Positions 35,701 through 48,626 of a stretch of 64,000 nucleotides of DNA are shown in pieces. The stretch's first letter is position 1. Each line of letters starts with the position of its first letter. The notes beneath the pieces are model-generated. The model saw only the letters and a list, made by a program, of their open reading frames with translations, had not been told where the DNA came from and searched no databases. The stretch comes from Myrica gale (taxonomy: Eukaryota; Streptophyta; Magnoliopsida; Fagales; Myricaceae), in contig OZ005610.1 of assembly GCA_963930655.1 (NCBI GenBank), positions 18,598,001-18,662,000 of the forward strand, read 5' to 3'. The position numbers and the translations under genes are program-made.

Positions 35701-37891
35701 GATGAATTGGGATTTGATCAGCTTCCCAACCTTTTCTTTGATTGCTTGATAGTGTTCTGGGGCAAAACTCGTCTTACGTTGTATAACTAGCTTGACCTCG
35801 AGTCGTATGTTCAACCTGTGAGTGATAACTATTGGATCTATTCCTGGGATGTCTTTGTGTGACCAAGGGAAGACTTTGCTATTTGCTCACAGGAACTCCA
35901 TAAGGATTTATTTGGATTCTTCAGACAGGTTGGTGCCAACCTTGACCGTCTTTTCCCTTGAATCCACCCACAACAATATTTCTTCTAAAGGTTCCACCAG
36001 TTCTGCTCAGATTCTTCTTGATGTTCTATGACCATGGTTTTCCCAGTTGCTCGAGTTTCTGACAAATAACAACTCCTTGCCACCTTTTGGTCTCCCCTTG
36101 ATTCACCTATTCCTGCCTCGGTTGGGAATTTCATTTTCAAATGGTAGGCTGATACTACAACATGCAATCTGTTTAGTGTGACTCTTCCTATAATGGCGTT
36201 ATAGAAAGATTCTCCCTCGAGGATTAGCAATGTAACGAGGACCGATGGTTCACATGGAGACTCTCCCATGGTGAAAGGTAATTATGTTATCCCAAGAGTA
36301 TGTACTTGGTGGTCAGTGAGTTTGGTACTTTCACGTTTGATCGCTTTTCTCCCGAGCTTCATCTGGTCGTATGCAATAGCATACAGGATGTCAGCGGAAC
36401 TCTCGGTGTCGATGAGTATTCGTCAGATCTCGTAATTCCCTATCAATGCATCAATAACCAGGGTGTTATCTTGCGGATACTCGACTGCAACTGTATCTTT
36501 GGTTGTGACCATGATGGGTATTTCTTCTCCCAATATCGGACGCTAAGGTCTGCCATTTATCTTTGCAACAAGCAAGTGTCTCACATAGGTCTTCCTAGAG
36601 GATTTTGAAGATCCTCTTGTAGCAAGACCTCTAGAAATGACCCTGATTTCACCAACTGCTCTTGGCGGGGATCGTCTTTCCGCTGGTCTTACTTATTGTC
36701 TCGAGACCTCATTTCCTCTACGATCTTCCCAGGGTTCTCTTTCATTTCGTGGATAGGGCCTGAGATGTGGAGTGTTGGGTGCTCATGCTTCCCTTCTAAA
36801 TGATTCTCCCACCCTAGTTGCGGTGAAGTGCCGGAGACATCCCTGTTGAATGAGGGCTTCAATTTGTCTCTTTAGGTCTATACACTCATCTACGTCATGG
36901 ACATGGTCATTGTGAAAATGACATAATTTCTGATCATCCCGTTTGTCCAGGTCTGATCGCATTTTTAGAGGCCTTTGAATCTGGGGATCATTTCAGATTT
37001 CCATAAGGATTTTTCCCGGACGCTGGTTGAGGGGTGTGAACTGCATCCTCGGACGTTCTATTCGTGGTTCAGCACGAGGTTCCATTCTTCAGTCTCTCTC
37101 TGTTGTGGGAGGTTTAGCTAAAGCCACTTCTTTTCTTCTTTTGGCTCTTGATCGACGGTTTGCTACCTACGAGCCGTCACCATATTTTCCGCATCCATAT
37201 GTTTTTGCGCTTTTTCCATGAATTCTCTGAAGGTTTCAGGGCATTCAACGAGCTGATCCGGCTAGCCTCATAGGGAATGTTTTGCATTTGATAGCATCTT
37301 GGGTGTCCAACGGGTCCATTTGTGATCGATGGCCTTCTAAGTGATCGAGTGGGTCAGTGACTGTTGTGTATTTTTCGATGACAAGCATATGAAACTTGGA
37401 TGGTATCCATACTTCCAAGATTCTTGGTGTGAACGGAGATTCTACTTGGTGCATCATGATTTCTAGAGAGGATTATGGCGGCCTGTCCACTTTCTGTCTC
37501 ATTCTTCCCAACTCGGCTCGAACTTCTTCCAGCCTAGCTTTGACTCATCCAGCATCTTCATTCTGTCTCGGTGGAGAGTGGGAGTCTCTGTTGTGGTGTG
37601 TTATATGATCATCTTCGTCATGTCTTCCTGACATTGATATTTGTAGAATGTGAGTTTCTCTATTACATCTTCCTTGGACAGATGTTTCTCCTGGTTGCCT
37701 ATCGTGATGATTTGGCTCTTCATCAGCATGTGACTCATCATGGATGGATTCAACTAACCCTTCGATAAGTTGTGGAGGAGGTCTCGGAGGTGGCTCCGAA
37801 TTGCCTCCAGTCTTCCCCTTGCCTTTACTCTTGGTGGTCACCATAAACCTTTTATCACAAGAACTAAAATGTTCGCACAGACGGCGCCAAC

Positions 37892-38379
37892 TGATGAATC
37901 AGTTGATTTATAGTCAACACGCCGGAGTAAATGCATCTCGATCTTAGTATAAATCCTCCTGTCAGAATAGCAAAAATGACCCCGGACACCGGGGTAAGGC
38001 ACATCTGAATGTTGCGATTTGATTACGTTAGAATCACTTGCCTTTTCCGACTATATTCTTCTCCTTTTATAGAGTTTCTTCCACGTTCTCGTATTCCCCT
38101 TTTTGCTGGAATCTAGTCCTGTAATGTTGCGTCTCGCTAGAGGCTCTTTACATGTCTCCTTAACGGGTACTTGCTTTGATCACAGGAACGTTGGGATCGT
38201 GGAGTTACCCCACGTTATAAGTTGTTTTATAACTGCCCATGTCACATGTCATGATTCTTTCTTCTGGGCTTAAAAAGATATGGGTCTAATCGTAGTTGTT
38301 GGGCTTTGATGCGAGTGTGATCATGTCTATCCAAGCCATATTGGTTTGGGCTATGTTTGATTCAATATTGGTATCATCA
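37892..38379 (-). repeat. LTR of the Tat-type element (488 bp)
   Basis: It is bounded by the primer-binding site on one side and by resumed LINE sequence on the other. The outermost bases form a short inverted repeat (TGATGA ... TCATCA). A GAATC pentamer follows at 38380, but I could not find its partner on the left side. Confidence 0.65.
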
Positions 38380-39010
38380 GAATCTGTCCAAATCATCTTT
38401 CAATTTTAGCAGGGGCTCCAAACCAAACTGATTCATAATATTTGTGCCTTGATTAATCTAAAGAAAAAATTTCACCCTAAGAAGCACTTGGGCCTTCCCC
38501 TTGAGGTGGAAAAAAAATAAGAAAAGAGTTTTAGAAGAATTGTGCTCAAAAGTTAAACAGAGAATTAATGTTTGGCAAATGATGACCCTTTCTCACGCGA
38601 GTCGTCTAGTGCTTGTTCGTTCAGTGGCTTCCTCTCTGCCAAGCTACACAATGAACCACTTTTCTATCCCCAAATTAGTGTGTTCCCACAAAGCTTCCTT
38701 GATGATGCAGTTTTGGTGGGGATTCTAATGCTAACCAATGGCACTCCTTAATTCTTAAATCTTGGAATTCTATATGCAAGCCCAAGAGTATGTGAGGTCT
38801 GGGACTTAAATGTACGTAATCCCACAATTCTTCCCTTTTGACTAAGTTTGGATGGAAAATTCAAGCTAAACCAGATAAGCTGTGGGTTAAAGCACTAAGA
38901 GGAAAATATATGCCCAGAAATTTTATCTGGTGTAATTCTTTATCTCTAACTGCCTCATGGCTTTGGAAGGGAATTTACAAGAGAAAATTCTCCTCCTTCA
39001 GAAAGGCTTA
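38380..39010 (+). mobile_element. LINE piece 4: RT thumb and post-RT region
   Basis: ORF2 resumes downstream of the lost palm. Blocks are HLGLPLEV, KKRVLEELCSKVKQRIN, LSHASRLVLVRSVASSLPSY, FSIPK, FGWKIQAKPDKLWVKALRGKY and ASWLWKGIYKRK. These are typical of the plant L1 region between RT and the zinc-finger domain. The piece ends with TTA (39008-39010), the left target duplicate of the CACTA element. Some frame changes are present. Confidence 0.9.
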
Positions 39011-39560
39011 CACTACAAAAAAATGGCTTTTAGAGACGAAATTGTTCGTCACTAAAAGTCTAAATTTCATCACAAAATCAATTTTTCGTCACGAGGTCCG
39101 TCAGCATAAGAGCGTCACAAAATGTATTCCGTGACGAAATCCGAATTTCGTCACGAAAATTTTTTAGTGAATAACTTTTTTCGTCGCTAAATACCATTAT
39201 TGATCGGTAAATTCATCGATTGATCGTTGAACCCGAAGTGGTCGATCGGTGAAATTATCGGTCGGTAGGTCTGTTTGGAAATGATTGGTCGGAAGAGGCT
39301 TTCGATCGATCGCAGCGTTTATGAGGATCGATCGAGAACATAATGGTGATCGATCAATAAATATTGATGATTGTTAGTCTCAGGACTACCGATCCGTCAT
39401 TTTTTTCTACTTCACCGATCGTTTTAATTGGACGATCGATCACTTATTTCTGATCGATCGCTATAAATGGAGGATCAATCTTCTATTTCTTAACCAATCG
39501 ATTGGTGTTATTCGTGGTCTATAGTTATCGAAAGAAGTGATCGATCACTGTAATTGATGA
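39011..39560. repeat. CACTA left subterminal repeats (TTCGTCAC, then GATCGATC)
   Basis: The outer 190 bp hold at least six TTCGTCAC-like motifs in both orientations. From about 39190 to 39560 there are about ten GATCGATC-type motifs. Such arrays are the known binding sites of the TNPA-type protein in CACTA families, although the motif differs from family to family. Confidence 0.8.
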
Positions 39561-39735
39561 TCGATCGGTAATAACTGAATCAATTTTTTTTTATAAAACA
39601 ATAATAACAGAAAAATATCATACAACACATACTATTACAATAATAATAATCACATTAATGATGTTCAATAATAATACATAATGATCTATAATTAATCCGA
39701 AAATAACATTGTAATAATACAAAAACACAAAGCTA

Positions 39736-40980
39736 TTACAACATACATGAATCTACCTTTTTGAACCCCCAAACTGGCTGAACAAATCGCTTTGACATGT
39801 CGCTCATTTTCTTCTCCATTACAAAGGACATTTTCTTCTCCAGCTCCTTTGATATTTCTGCCCGAAAGCGCTCTTTCTCCTTTCGCATGCACTCCTTGTG
39901 CTCCACTCGCATGCACTCCTGCTCCCTTTTCATGTGCTCCTTTGCTCCAACCGGATGCGCTCCTGCTCCACCATTGTTCCTCACAGTGGTCCCGCAGCGA
40001 GGCCTCCATCTCAACTTGGTTGTTCGCAAATTCTTGCAACTCTTTTTCTTTAGCAGCTCTCATCGCTTCTATCTCATCCCTTGCCTTCGCTAGCTGGTAT
40101 TGTAGATCAAAAGACTATGTAGCTATAGTTGATGAAGGAGGAGGCTTAACTGCGTGTCCTAATCCCCGAACATATCCCGACTTCTTACCCAATATCTCGG
40201 AATATACTTCAATTTAGGTGTAAGTCTTCCCTTCGAAATCACACTGGCGCTGGAAGGCATCCATCTGTTCCTGAAAAATGACAATAATTACTAGAAACAT
40301 TAAAGTAGATAAACTATACAGACATCTTTCCGAGGTCCAAACATCATCTTTGTTTGTATAATTCTTCTTATATAGCTCTGCAGGATTGATTTCACCGCTT
40401 TCTTAATTTTTCTACATGGAAAGAGCATAAAGTTATTGACAAACAATATGAATAAAACTCATAATTTACGATGCAAGCTCGAGTGCATTGGAACAAGCGC
40501 AAACCAGCAACGTGATTCACAGTCAACTTTGATCTATTTTTCTTATTTTGCTCGTTTCATTTTTGCGAAAATTTAAGTAGTTAGATTTAAAAAGAATGCA
40601 ATATTTAAGCAACGAGTTTTTATAAATCACGTACCAAAAATGCTTCGCTAGTGAACAGATCGCATAACTCCTTCCACTTTACTCGGGAACTTCTTGAAAT
40701 ATGCATGCATTCGGTTGCGATGCGTTCGACGTGTCGTCATTATAGTCTCGACCACCGTCCTCATCTTCTCCTGACGTGTGTAGTCAAAGTCAAAGTTGTC
40801 CTGCATAAGTACCAAAACATACAATATTACAATAATAAACGAAATGATTAACCAATAATACTATGTTTACGAGTTTAATCATACCAACACCCAATCCATA
40901 ATGTACTCCTTCACTTCTGCAGGAACATCGGCCCACTTGTTAACGGAGATCGGAATCAGCCCTTAGACTAACATTCCAAT
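39736..40980 (-). pseudogene. Plant transposase Ptta/En/Spm-type (Transposase_24) of the CACTA element
   Basis: On the minus strand a block ISVNKWADVPAEVKEYI (about 40890-40960) is followed by an intron with GT at about 40885. The next exon has DNFDFDYTRQEKMRTVVETI and HRNRMHAYFKKF, then (one shift later) KWKELCDLFTSEAFL near 40640-40690. The last part (39736-40063) is a Glu/Lys/Arg-rich coiled coil (MRAAKEKELQEFANNQVEME). This succession matches the second protein of plant CACTA elements, the TNPA-like role of binding subterminal motifs. At least one frameshift is visible, so it is probably inactive. Confidence 0.65.
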
Positions 40981-41802
40981 CTTTGTGGATAGGGTGACAG
41001 CAGTGGAAGACACTCCTCCACACTTTCCCTCCGGGATATGCACCGATAATTTCCTGGACCCGGACCGAAGACTCTTCTCCAAACCGACCACTCTTAGAAG
41101 CAGATGTCGCTACATAAATTAAAATATAACTTAGAATAATTTCTTACATGCACAACTACTAGGACAAGATTATCAACTAGATAAAACACTTGACTTACTT
41201 GATTTGCCAAAACAAATGGATCTTCTGAATACCACAGTCAGGAAGCGTTTATGCTATTAAAGTTCTCGTCAATACGAATTCCACGATGATCTCCGATCTC
41301 CCATAAAATTCTGTTGGATTTCCCTCATGTGATCCATGTACTACAATACCACTGTTCTGAGTTCTTCATCATTCTTCTCGTTGTACTGTTTGATATCTAC
41401 ATCCATTCACAACACATATAGATTAACGCATCACTCGTGTACCAGACCCACGAGCCAATGAAAACAATTCATCGACAGATGTACATGGATTTTGAGAACG
41501 TAGTGTTTGAACCTACAACAATATATTAGGTCATTAAAAACAAAGACATAATATTAATTAGAATTCTTTTTCAATAACACTTACTCGCCCTAAGAACCAA
41601 TCCGGAAATTGTTCCCCATGCGTATGAGAAATGTCACCAACTCCTTACGCGTGAAGTTTGTACATGTGTTCCCTATATAGATAAGGTTAATCAGCAACTA
41701 TATATTACAGACAACTTATAATTTTTATTTTACTTACTCTAAGTAGTTGCTGATACCTTTGCAATTGTTCAACACATACCACCGAGCTTTCTTCAACTCT
41801 TT

Positions 41803-44280
41803 TCAGTCTATGTCATGTCCTTTTCCAGCCCCTATCAATCTAATTATCTGATTGAACACATCCAATGACCTTTCTGGTACCTCCATCTCGCCATCAGAAT
41901 CGTACTTTTGATCTCTGCGATTAAATACTGTTTCAACCCCTTGAAGGAATTGGAAACAAAATGTCGAACACTCATTGTCAACATACGCTTCTGCAATTGA
42001 GCCTTCGGGATGCGAGTTATATTTCACATACCGTTTTGAGCCACCCATCAACCGTTCAACTGGATACATCCATCTGTACTGTACATGTCCAGCAGCATTG
42101 CTTCGCGCGGTAAGTGGACCGCCAAATACATCATTACCGTAAAAAAAACAGGTGGATAAATCATTTCCAACTTGTATAAAATTATTCTGATATCTTCCGA
42201 CATCCTCTGCAATACATAAATCTTCAACGTCCGTAAGCACAACTCTTGAAAAAATATGCATAATTCGTTCATTCTGCCACCCACGTCTTCCGTCAACAAC
42301 CCTCGGATCATCACTAGAAAAACCCTCTGAAGAACACATGACAATCATGACTTTTCATTCCAGACATCTTCAACTCATCTAGATTCACACAACGTGAAAT
42401 CTCAGCAGCATAACCATTGGGGAACCTCACGTCTTTTAACTACTCATAGGCCCTCCTTCGCTCTTCCCGAGTTAAAGTATAGGTCGTTTGAGGCATCAAT
42501 TTGACCTGACCATCATACACCGAGCGCAAGTCTTTTTTAACCCCCATTTAAGCTAATCGTGCACCTGCTGAATCTCTGGTCTTGATCGTCCCGATCATGT
42601 TGTCACATATGTTCTTCTTGATGTGCATCACGTCCAAGTTATGTCGTAACCCTAACGTACTCCCAATACGCCAGTTGGAAAAAGATGATCTTCTTCGTCC
42701 AATTCAAACATTTTGACGACTGTTTCTTCTTTCCCCTATTCTTCACTGACGATTTACCAAATATAGTCTCCCCGACATGCGTCAATTGTTCCAATATGTC
42801 CTCACTAGTATACTCCCGGGCGGAAGTCTATGTTCTTCTTTCCCATCGAACGTATCCACATTATATCTTCATGCATGCCCCCGTGCCAAGTATCTCTTAT
42901 GACCCATATAACACATTATTCTCCCGTGCTTCAACCACTTATAATCGGTGTCTAAATTACACATTGGATTTGCCAACTTCCCTTTGGTATTCCATCTATA
43001 TAAAATTGGCATATGCTAGGAAATCATTTATGGTCCACATCAAAGCTGCATGCATCTTAAATTTCGTCCCATCTGAAGCGTCATGTGTCTCGACTCCATC
43101 TTCCCTTGTTTCAACTTGTCCATTAAGGGTAACAAATATACATCTACATCATTTCCTGTTGACTTGCGACCTGGGATTAAAAGAGTCATCAATGAAAATT
43201 AGACCTTCATACACCTCCATGGCGGTAAATTATATGGAAATACAATGACTGGAAATACTGTATGCATTGCTCATGTTTCCGAATGGATTGAACACGTCCG
43301 AAGCTGGACCAAGATGAACGTTGCGGGCATCTTGAGCTACAAATGATCCTTTTCAAGCTACCATGATCCTTATCAAAATTCTTCCAAACCAATGAATCTG
43401 CAGGATGCCTCATACTATCCCCATCGTCGACCAGTTCTCCATATGCCAACTCATGTCATGAGCTACATCTTTTGTGGTAACAAACGTCTAAGTCTATGAA
43501 TCAAAGGGAAGTGATGCAACAACTTCCTAGGAACTCGATTGCACAAGTCATCTTCAAATTTCCACCGAGACACCCCACATATCGGACATTTGTCCAACTC
43601 TCTGTTTTCCTTCCAAAACAACACACAATCATTCTGACATGCGTGTATCTTATCACAACTATACCCAAGACCCTTTCACAACTGTTTCGCCTCGTAATAC
43701 GATCTCGGTAACGTCTCCCCCTCTGGCAATGCCTCCTTAATCAACTGTAACACCATATCAAATGCCTTAATTGACAACTTATTATTCGACTTCACATGTA
43801 ACAACCGGACAGTAAATGACAACTTACAAAACTTGGTACATCCAAGATACAGTTCAAGCCCTGCCTCTTCCCAAAACTTATTAAATGGTGTCGAAGCCTT
43901 ATGTCCCGAAGTGGGGGTTTCCCTAATATGAGAGTTCTCCGTTTCAACCACTACCACCCCACCTTCTAACCCCTCACGAATATCGATTAATATTTCCTCC
44001 ATCCCATCAGAGTTATCTCCCTCTAAATCCTCATCGCTATGTGGTAAGTTCGCACCAGACTCTTGACTAAGATTTGAAGCGAGTTGAATACCCTCCCCGT
44101 GAAACACCCATAACTTATAGCTTGCATCAAACTCATTAATGTACATATGATCTTCCATTTTGTCCAACACTTGAAAACACTACATTTCTGCACTTCTGAC
44201 ACTGACATCTTATCTAACCCTGAGAGTCTACACAACAAGCAGCCATACCAACAAACCCAAGGACCCCTTTCGCATAATTT
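41803..44280 (-). pseudogene. TNP2-type transposase (Transposase_21) of the CACTA element
   Basis: Going 5' to 3' on the minus strand, the first part is the transposase-associated domain (Cys-rich CQKC, then DHMYINEFDASYKLWVFHGE). Next is the TNP2 core start (FWEEAGLELYLGCTKFCKLS, VRLLHVKSNN, LPEGETLPRSYYEAKQL at 43676-44170). A later core block DSMRHPADSLVWKNFD lies at 43207-43449. The DUF4218-like C-terminal part carries VQYRWMYPVERLMG, KRYVKYNSHPEGSIAEAYVDNEC and STFCFQFL (41803-42348). TNP2/TNPD proteins cut CACTA ends. The reading frame is split into at least three pieces; some gaps may be introns, but stops are also present. Confidence 0.85.
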
Positions 44281-44929
44281 TCACCAAATCGATTTTCTTA
44301 TACACCCAACTCTTATGCATCGCCACCAATCTAAAACAATACACGACATTAAGTAACACATATACATCCAATCATTGGAACGTGACCTTTGTGCCCAGCT
44401 GATAAGTCTTATCTCATTCAAGATTGTGCATTCGGATTTGAACGTTAGTTCGACTTGTGTCCATCCATACTTGGAAAAAATTCAGCAGCATCTCCCCCAG
44501 TCCCCAAGTCACACACCAGTGTTGGGGGCAGACGTCAACAATGATAGTTGTATGACATCATCCACCAAAACTAGTAGTATACTCAGAAGAGAAAAGGTAG
44601 ATGATACCGAACTTCCTCCAAGATTGGACATAACACAAGTACAGAACTCGTCCAACCACGAATACACAATCTCAAACTGTCCATATTTTGGACAGTTCAA
44701 GGGTTATTACGCGATAAATGCATATTTATCGCATCTTAACCCTTGAACGGGTCTAAGGGTACACACATTATATCCCAAAAATATACCCAAACAGAACAAG
44801 TAAAAAACACTCAAATATTCATCATCCATGCTTCTCAAACTTCATAATTCATTTTCAAAACTCAAGCACTTCAATAAACAAACATGTAAATTGTATAAAT
44901 GTTACACATGATCACTAACTTTGCACACT

Positions 44930-46265
44930 GCCTTAACTAGCGACCAATCGCCAATCGCTAATACAATCGATCATCACACCTCCATCTAACAGACAATCGA
45001 CAATGTAAAAAACAATGATCGATCATCTGTATTTCATCTAACCAACGATCGATCGTCTTAAATTAGCGATTGAACGTTTATTATCCAGATCGTAAAGCAA
45101 TCTCAAATCATCCGCAATCAATACCCATAAATAACAAAATAAAAAACTCACCAAATAACCAACCAAATCATTCCTAAATCATAGTATAGGTCGAGTATAT
45201 TACCTCTTGCACGAAATCAACAACAAAATAAACTAAATCTCACCAATTATGCCCAAAATTTTCAATATTCACTTGGTTAAAAACCAATGAACTTGAGCTT
45301 AGGCTTACTCTTAAGCTATTCTAAATACCCTTCCAACTAAAAAAATGGTGTTTGGATTAAGTTTGAAATGGAAATCGCTCCTTGGCACAAGCTTTCAGTC
45401 TCCTCTCGTCGTGGGTGTGTTTTTGCACTACACCCACGACCTTAGAGCATTTGGGCATTTGAAGCTCGATAAACCCCTATCGATCGGTAATTATACCGAT
45501 CGATCACCTTGTCAGCTTTAAAATTTCAGCTAAGTTTCTTGCGCAAGCGATTGTTATGTTTCAACGATCGATCCTCCATAAATGCCTAAATGACACCGTC
45601 TTTCACCTATCAATCGCTAAGTCACTGATCGATCGATGCTTCTCTATATTAAAAAAATGATTTTTAACTAGGCAAATTACTTAATTAGTAAATTATTTTA
45701 CTTAGAATGTCATCTTAATACATACGTCACACTTATATCTTATAATCATGTGCTAAATTAGTGTTATCTCACTAATTTATAACATTAATAGATTTATCAT
45801 ACTAACTCTTACAAAATATTTCTATGATACAACATTTACAACTTGTACATGCTTTCTTAAATATTAATAATGTGTACTTGATCTATTTTTATGTAATCTA
45901 AATACATCCTAACATGCTTTGTTAATGTATATTTTGTGTTTACAAAAATTTAAACTCACAATATTCAATAATTAATTCCTAAAAACAAAATTGTCTCACG
46001 ATCGATCATCAGTTTCACTTAAAACGATGACGCACGACGCGACCGATCGCTATATATTGATGATCGATCAGGTCGTGCAACTAAAACGACCAAGCATATA
46101 AACGATCGATCGTGGTACAAATTAACGATCGATCAGTTTTTGTAAACTAAAATGATGGCATATTTGAGGATCGATAGCTTTTTTATACCTGATAGGTCGT
46201 CTTGACATATCTAAACGACACCGTCCTTCACCGATCGATCGGTAGTGCACGGATCGATCGGTGAT
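44930..46265. repeat. Internal GATCGATC arrays in the CACTA element
   Basis: Two clusters (about 44940-45660 and 46000-46265) hold many GATCGATC / CGATCGAT motifs, separated by an AT-rich stretch with none. They lie 2.4-3.7 kb from the right end, deeper than classical subterminal arrays. Confidence 0.75.
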
Positions 46266-46510
46266 CCTAAATATTAAAGGTACACCTTTTAACCACACAA
46301 ATTACATCATTATTAATATTATTTTACTTATAATGTCATCTTAATACATACCTCACATTAATATATTATAATCTTGTGCTAAATAAGCGTTATATCACTA
46401 ATTTATGACATATTAATCGAGAGGTGCCTTTGATCTGCTCGGTTCGGCGCCGGTTGATGGTCTTGTTGTCCCCTCTGCGGCCAATGCTGCTCTACGAGCG
46501 AACCGACGTG

Positions 46511-47211
46511 TCAATGCCCCCTTCTGCCTCTTGCTCCTGGACGTGTCATAACCCCCTTCCGATTCTCCCCATCAGCGATCACGACACCCGGGAAAATGAG
46601 TAACTGAGTCAGGAACACGTCGTATGGAAGGCTATAATCCTTAATTCCCCAAGTCTCATCCATGATCAGCTCAAACATGTATAGCAAGAAATCTATCCGC
46701 GTTTGCTGACCCAACAAGAGCATGCACTGAGCTCTAGAAAACAGACACTCTATACCATGAGTTCTGCCATCCACGTTCGGCGTCCAAATGAGCTGAAAAA
46801 TCCTCCAAAACGCAGTGAACTCACTCTCATTGATTATGCTGCCAACATCTGCAGATGCGCATCCTGTCATTAGAGTCCACAGATGTTGCTTTGATGTCCT
46901 CTACTCATCCGTCAGTCGTACCGCCTCCCTCCAGGTCGAGGGCAGTGTATGAAATCGGCAATGACGTCTGCCGAGAATATGAACTGCACCCCTCGCACTT
47001 CCAGCTGCAACTCAGGTGCTCTATCCACCGAGACAAGTGCACAGAAGAAATCTTGCACCAATGTGTCCACACAAAAACTATCTACCAAGAAGAGCTGATG
47101 CAGGAATCCTTGGTACTCGAAGAGCAGGTAAAAAGAATGCTCCTCGTACAACAACTCATCAAAATCTGAGAGTGTCACTGGACGCTCTTTGACCACCGGC
47201 CACCCCTTCAA
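46511..47211 (-). pseudogene. Transposase_32-like 'putative plant transposon' relic inside the CACTA element
   Basis: Two consecutive frames (47211-46912 and 46870-46511) carry LEVRGVQFIFSADVIADFI, TAFWRIFQLIWTPNVDGRTHG, QCMLLLGQQTRIDFLLYMFELI and LPYDVFLTQLL. These resemble the plant Transposase_32 family (an I/V-RGV start, a W-x-N/L-I-x-P centre, then a hydrophobic helical tail). A stop lies between the two frames. It is flanked on both sides by GATCGATC arrays. It may be a gene captured by this CACTA lineage; the match is by pattern only. Confidence 0.45.
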
Positions 47212-47309
47212 GTACTCAATCCGCCTGTCCAGGGTAATCGCCAGATGAGTGGCCTCCTACTCTTGGGACGACGATCCCGCCCCGGTCCTCGACAAAAACT
47301 GCAACAGAA

Positions 47310-48626
47310 TGACGATCTATTGCCAATTACAACGATCGATCACTAAATGTAACCATCAATTGCATATTTAAGCGATCCATCGCTTATACAAAAATTGTGC
47401 ATTTTTAACCTACCGATCAATCGGTGAAATGCGTGATCGATTGCTGAACTTGGCGATGGATCAGTGCATGCAACAAAACGCACTGTATTACACATGAGAT
47501 CGATCGCCACTAAGACGATCGATCGCCATATAGTAAAGCGAATCGTTTCAAAATAAATTTACTGATCGATCAGTAAGTGAATAGAAGATCAATCGTCTCC
47601 AAATAAAACGCACAGTTTTAAGTAACGATCAATCGATCACACCTTCGATCAACCGTCTATAAATCTAAACGCACAATTTCGATTGTCGATTGAGCATCTA
47701 ACGATTGATCGTTGAACACACGATCGATCATCGCGGGGACGACTCGAAAAAAAATTACAATTCCTATAATAACCCCCAATAATGCCCAAAATCACCCCCA
47801 AATTGATCCCTAAACAATCCTAAACTCCTAAAACATACATTAACACTAAAAAAAACTACATTTTTACGGACCTAAATGGATCATATGGATATTTAAAAAA
47901 CTAAACTAAAAACGAATATAAAACCGCTTAAAATCACTTAAAAACAACATAAGTACGTACCTTTGACGTAGATGACAGCGGGAGAAGATTCTACACACTT
48001 TGGAAGACAATGCAGCACGAACTTGATCCTACAAAGTTGAGAGGATTTGGTGAGAATTTGTGGAGATAACCGGTAAAAATGAGTTAAGCGGTTTCATATA
48101 ATCGTTCGCGATGATCGATCAATCGTGTTCAGTTCCAACACGTGGCGCTTTACCATTCGTTTGATAAAAGATCGATCGTACATTCAACGATCGAACGACG
48201 ATTCAAAAAAGTGACGGTTACGTAACATGGTAATCGTATAATAAAACGATTGATCGGCGTCTCGCATTTCCTTACTGTTACGCATGATGATCGATTCGTG
48301 TCTTCACTGATCGATCACTATACATTGTCACGTGTTAATTTTTAAACGATCGATCAGTTTATGTACTACTGATCGATCGATAGTGGTGACGACGTAATTT
48401 CGTCGCCAAACAATTTCTTTTTTATGACGGAGTGTTTAAATTAACTTTTGGTGACAAAAATTTTATTTCGTCACACAACAAACCTTTATGGACGAAAAAA
48501 ATTTTGTCACCAAAAACCTATTTTTAGTAACAAAAATAACATTTCGTCACTAAAAATGGGCTTTTAGTGAAGAAATTCATTTCGTCACGGAAAATTTCGT
48601 CACTAAATGTCAAATTTCTAGTAGTG
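47310..48626. repeat. CACTA right subterminal repeats (GATCGATC, then TTCGTCAC)
   Basis: From 47310 to about 48380 more than fifteen GATCGATC-type motifs occur. The outer 220 bp carry TTCGTCAC-like motifs and the terminal CACTA repeat. This is the 5' end of the element's genes, so the promoter is likely embedded here. Confidence 0.8.

Larger units (their letters stand above)
29031..38379 (-). mobile_element. Ty3/gypsy element, Tat-type, decayed
   Basis: A fossil on the minus strand, in the LINE. Its parts are a 5' LTR at 37892-38379 with TGATGA/TCATCA ends, a primer site (TTGGCGCCGTCTGTG) at about 37876-37890, and a gag region (about 36.6-37.85 kb) with the PFTPRILEV and TDPLDHLEGHRS blocks. 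Pol fragments follow (about 33.0-36.3 kb) with RT, RNase H (PDASGRLVKW, YIDGSSN) and integrase end. Then come tandem repeats (32040-32700) and an antisense frame (30.85-31.5 kb). Only about 45 bp of the far end (29030-29075) match the primer site and LTR edge. It is old, with more than ten breaks and rearrangement at the left side. Confidence 0.8.
39011..48626 (-). mobile_element. CACTA (En/Spm-type) DNA transposon
   Basis: The left end reads CACTACAAAAAAATGG and the right end, reversed, CACTACTAGAAATTTG. The 3-bp target duplication is TTA (39008-39010 and 48627-48629). Both ends carry repeated TTCGTCAC motifs, and further in there are dense GATCGATC motifs. Coding parts on the minus strand are, in order, a Transposase_32-like relic (46511-47211), a TNP2-type transposase (about 41803-44280) and a Transposase_24-type protein (about 39736-40980). 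Length 9616 bp. Several stops and shifts suggest it is no longer autonomous. The host LINE frame is continuous when the element and one TTA are removed (KGL then CFQVLS). Confidence 0.93.

Noticed and set aside
39792-40217. + strand frames of 141 and 98 codons
   Set aside because: They are the reverse of the coiled-coil coding part of the CACTA Transposase_24 gene.
42685-43248. 187-codon + strand frame
   Set aside because: It lies antisense to the TNP2 core between recognised TNP2 blocks.
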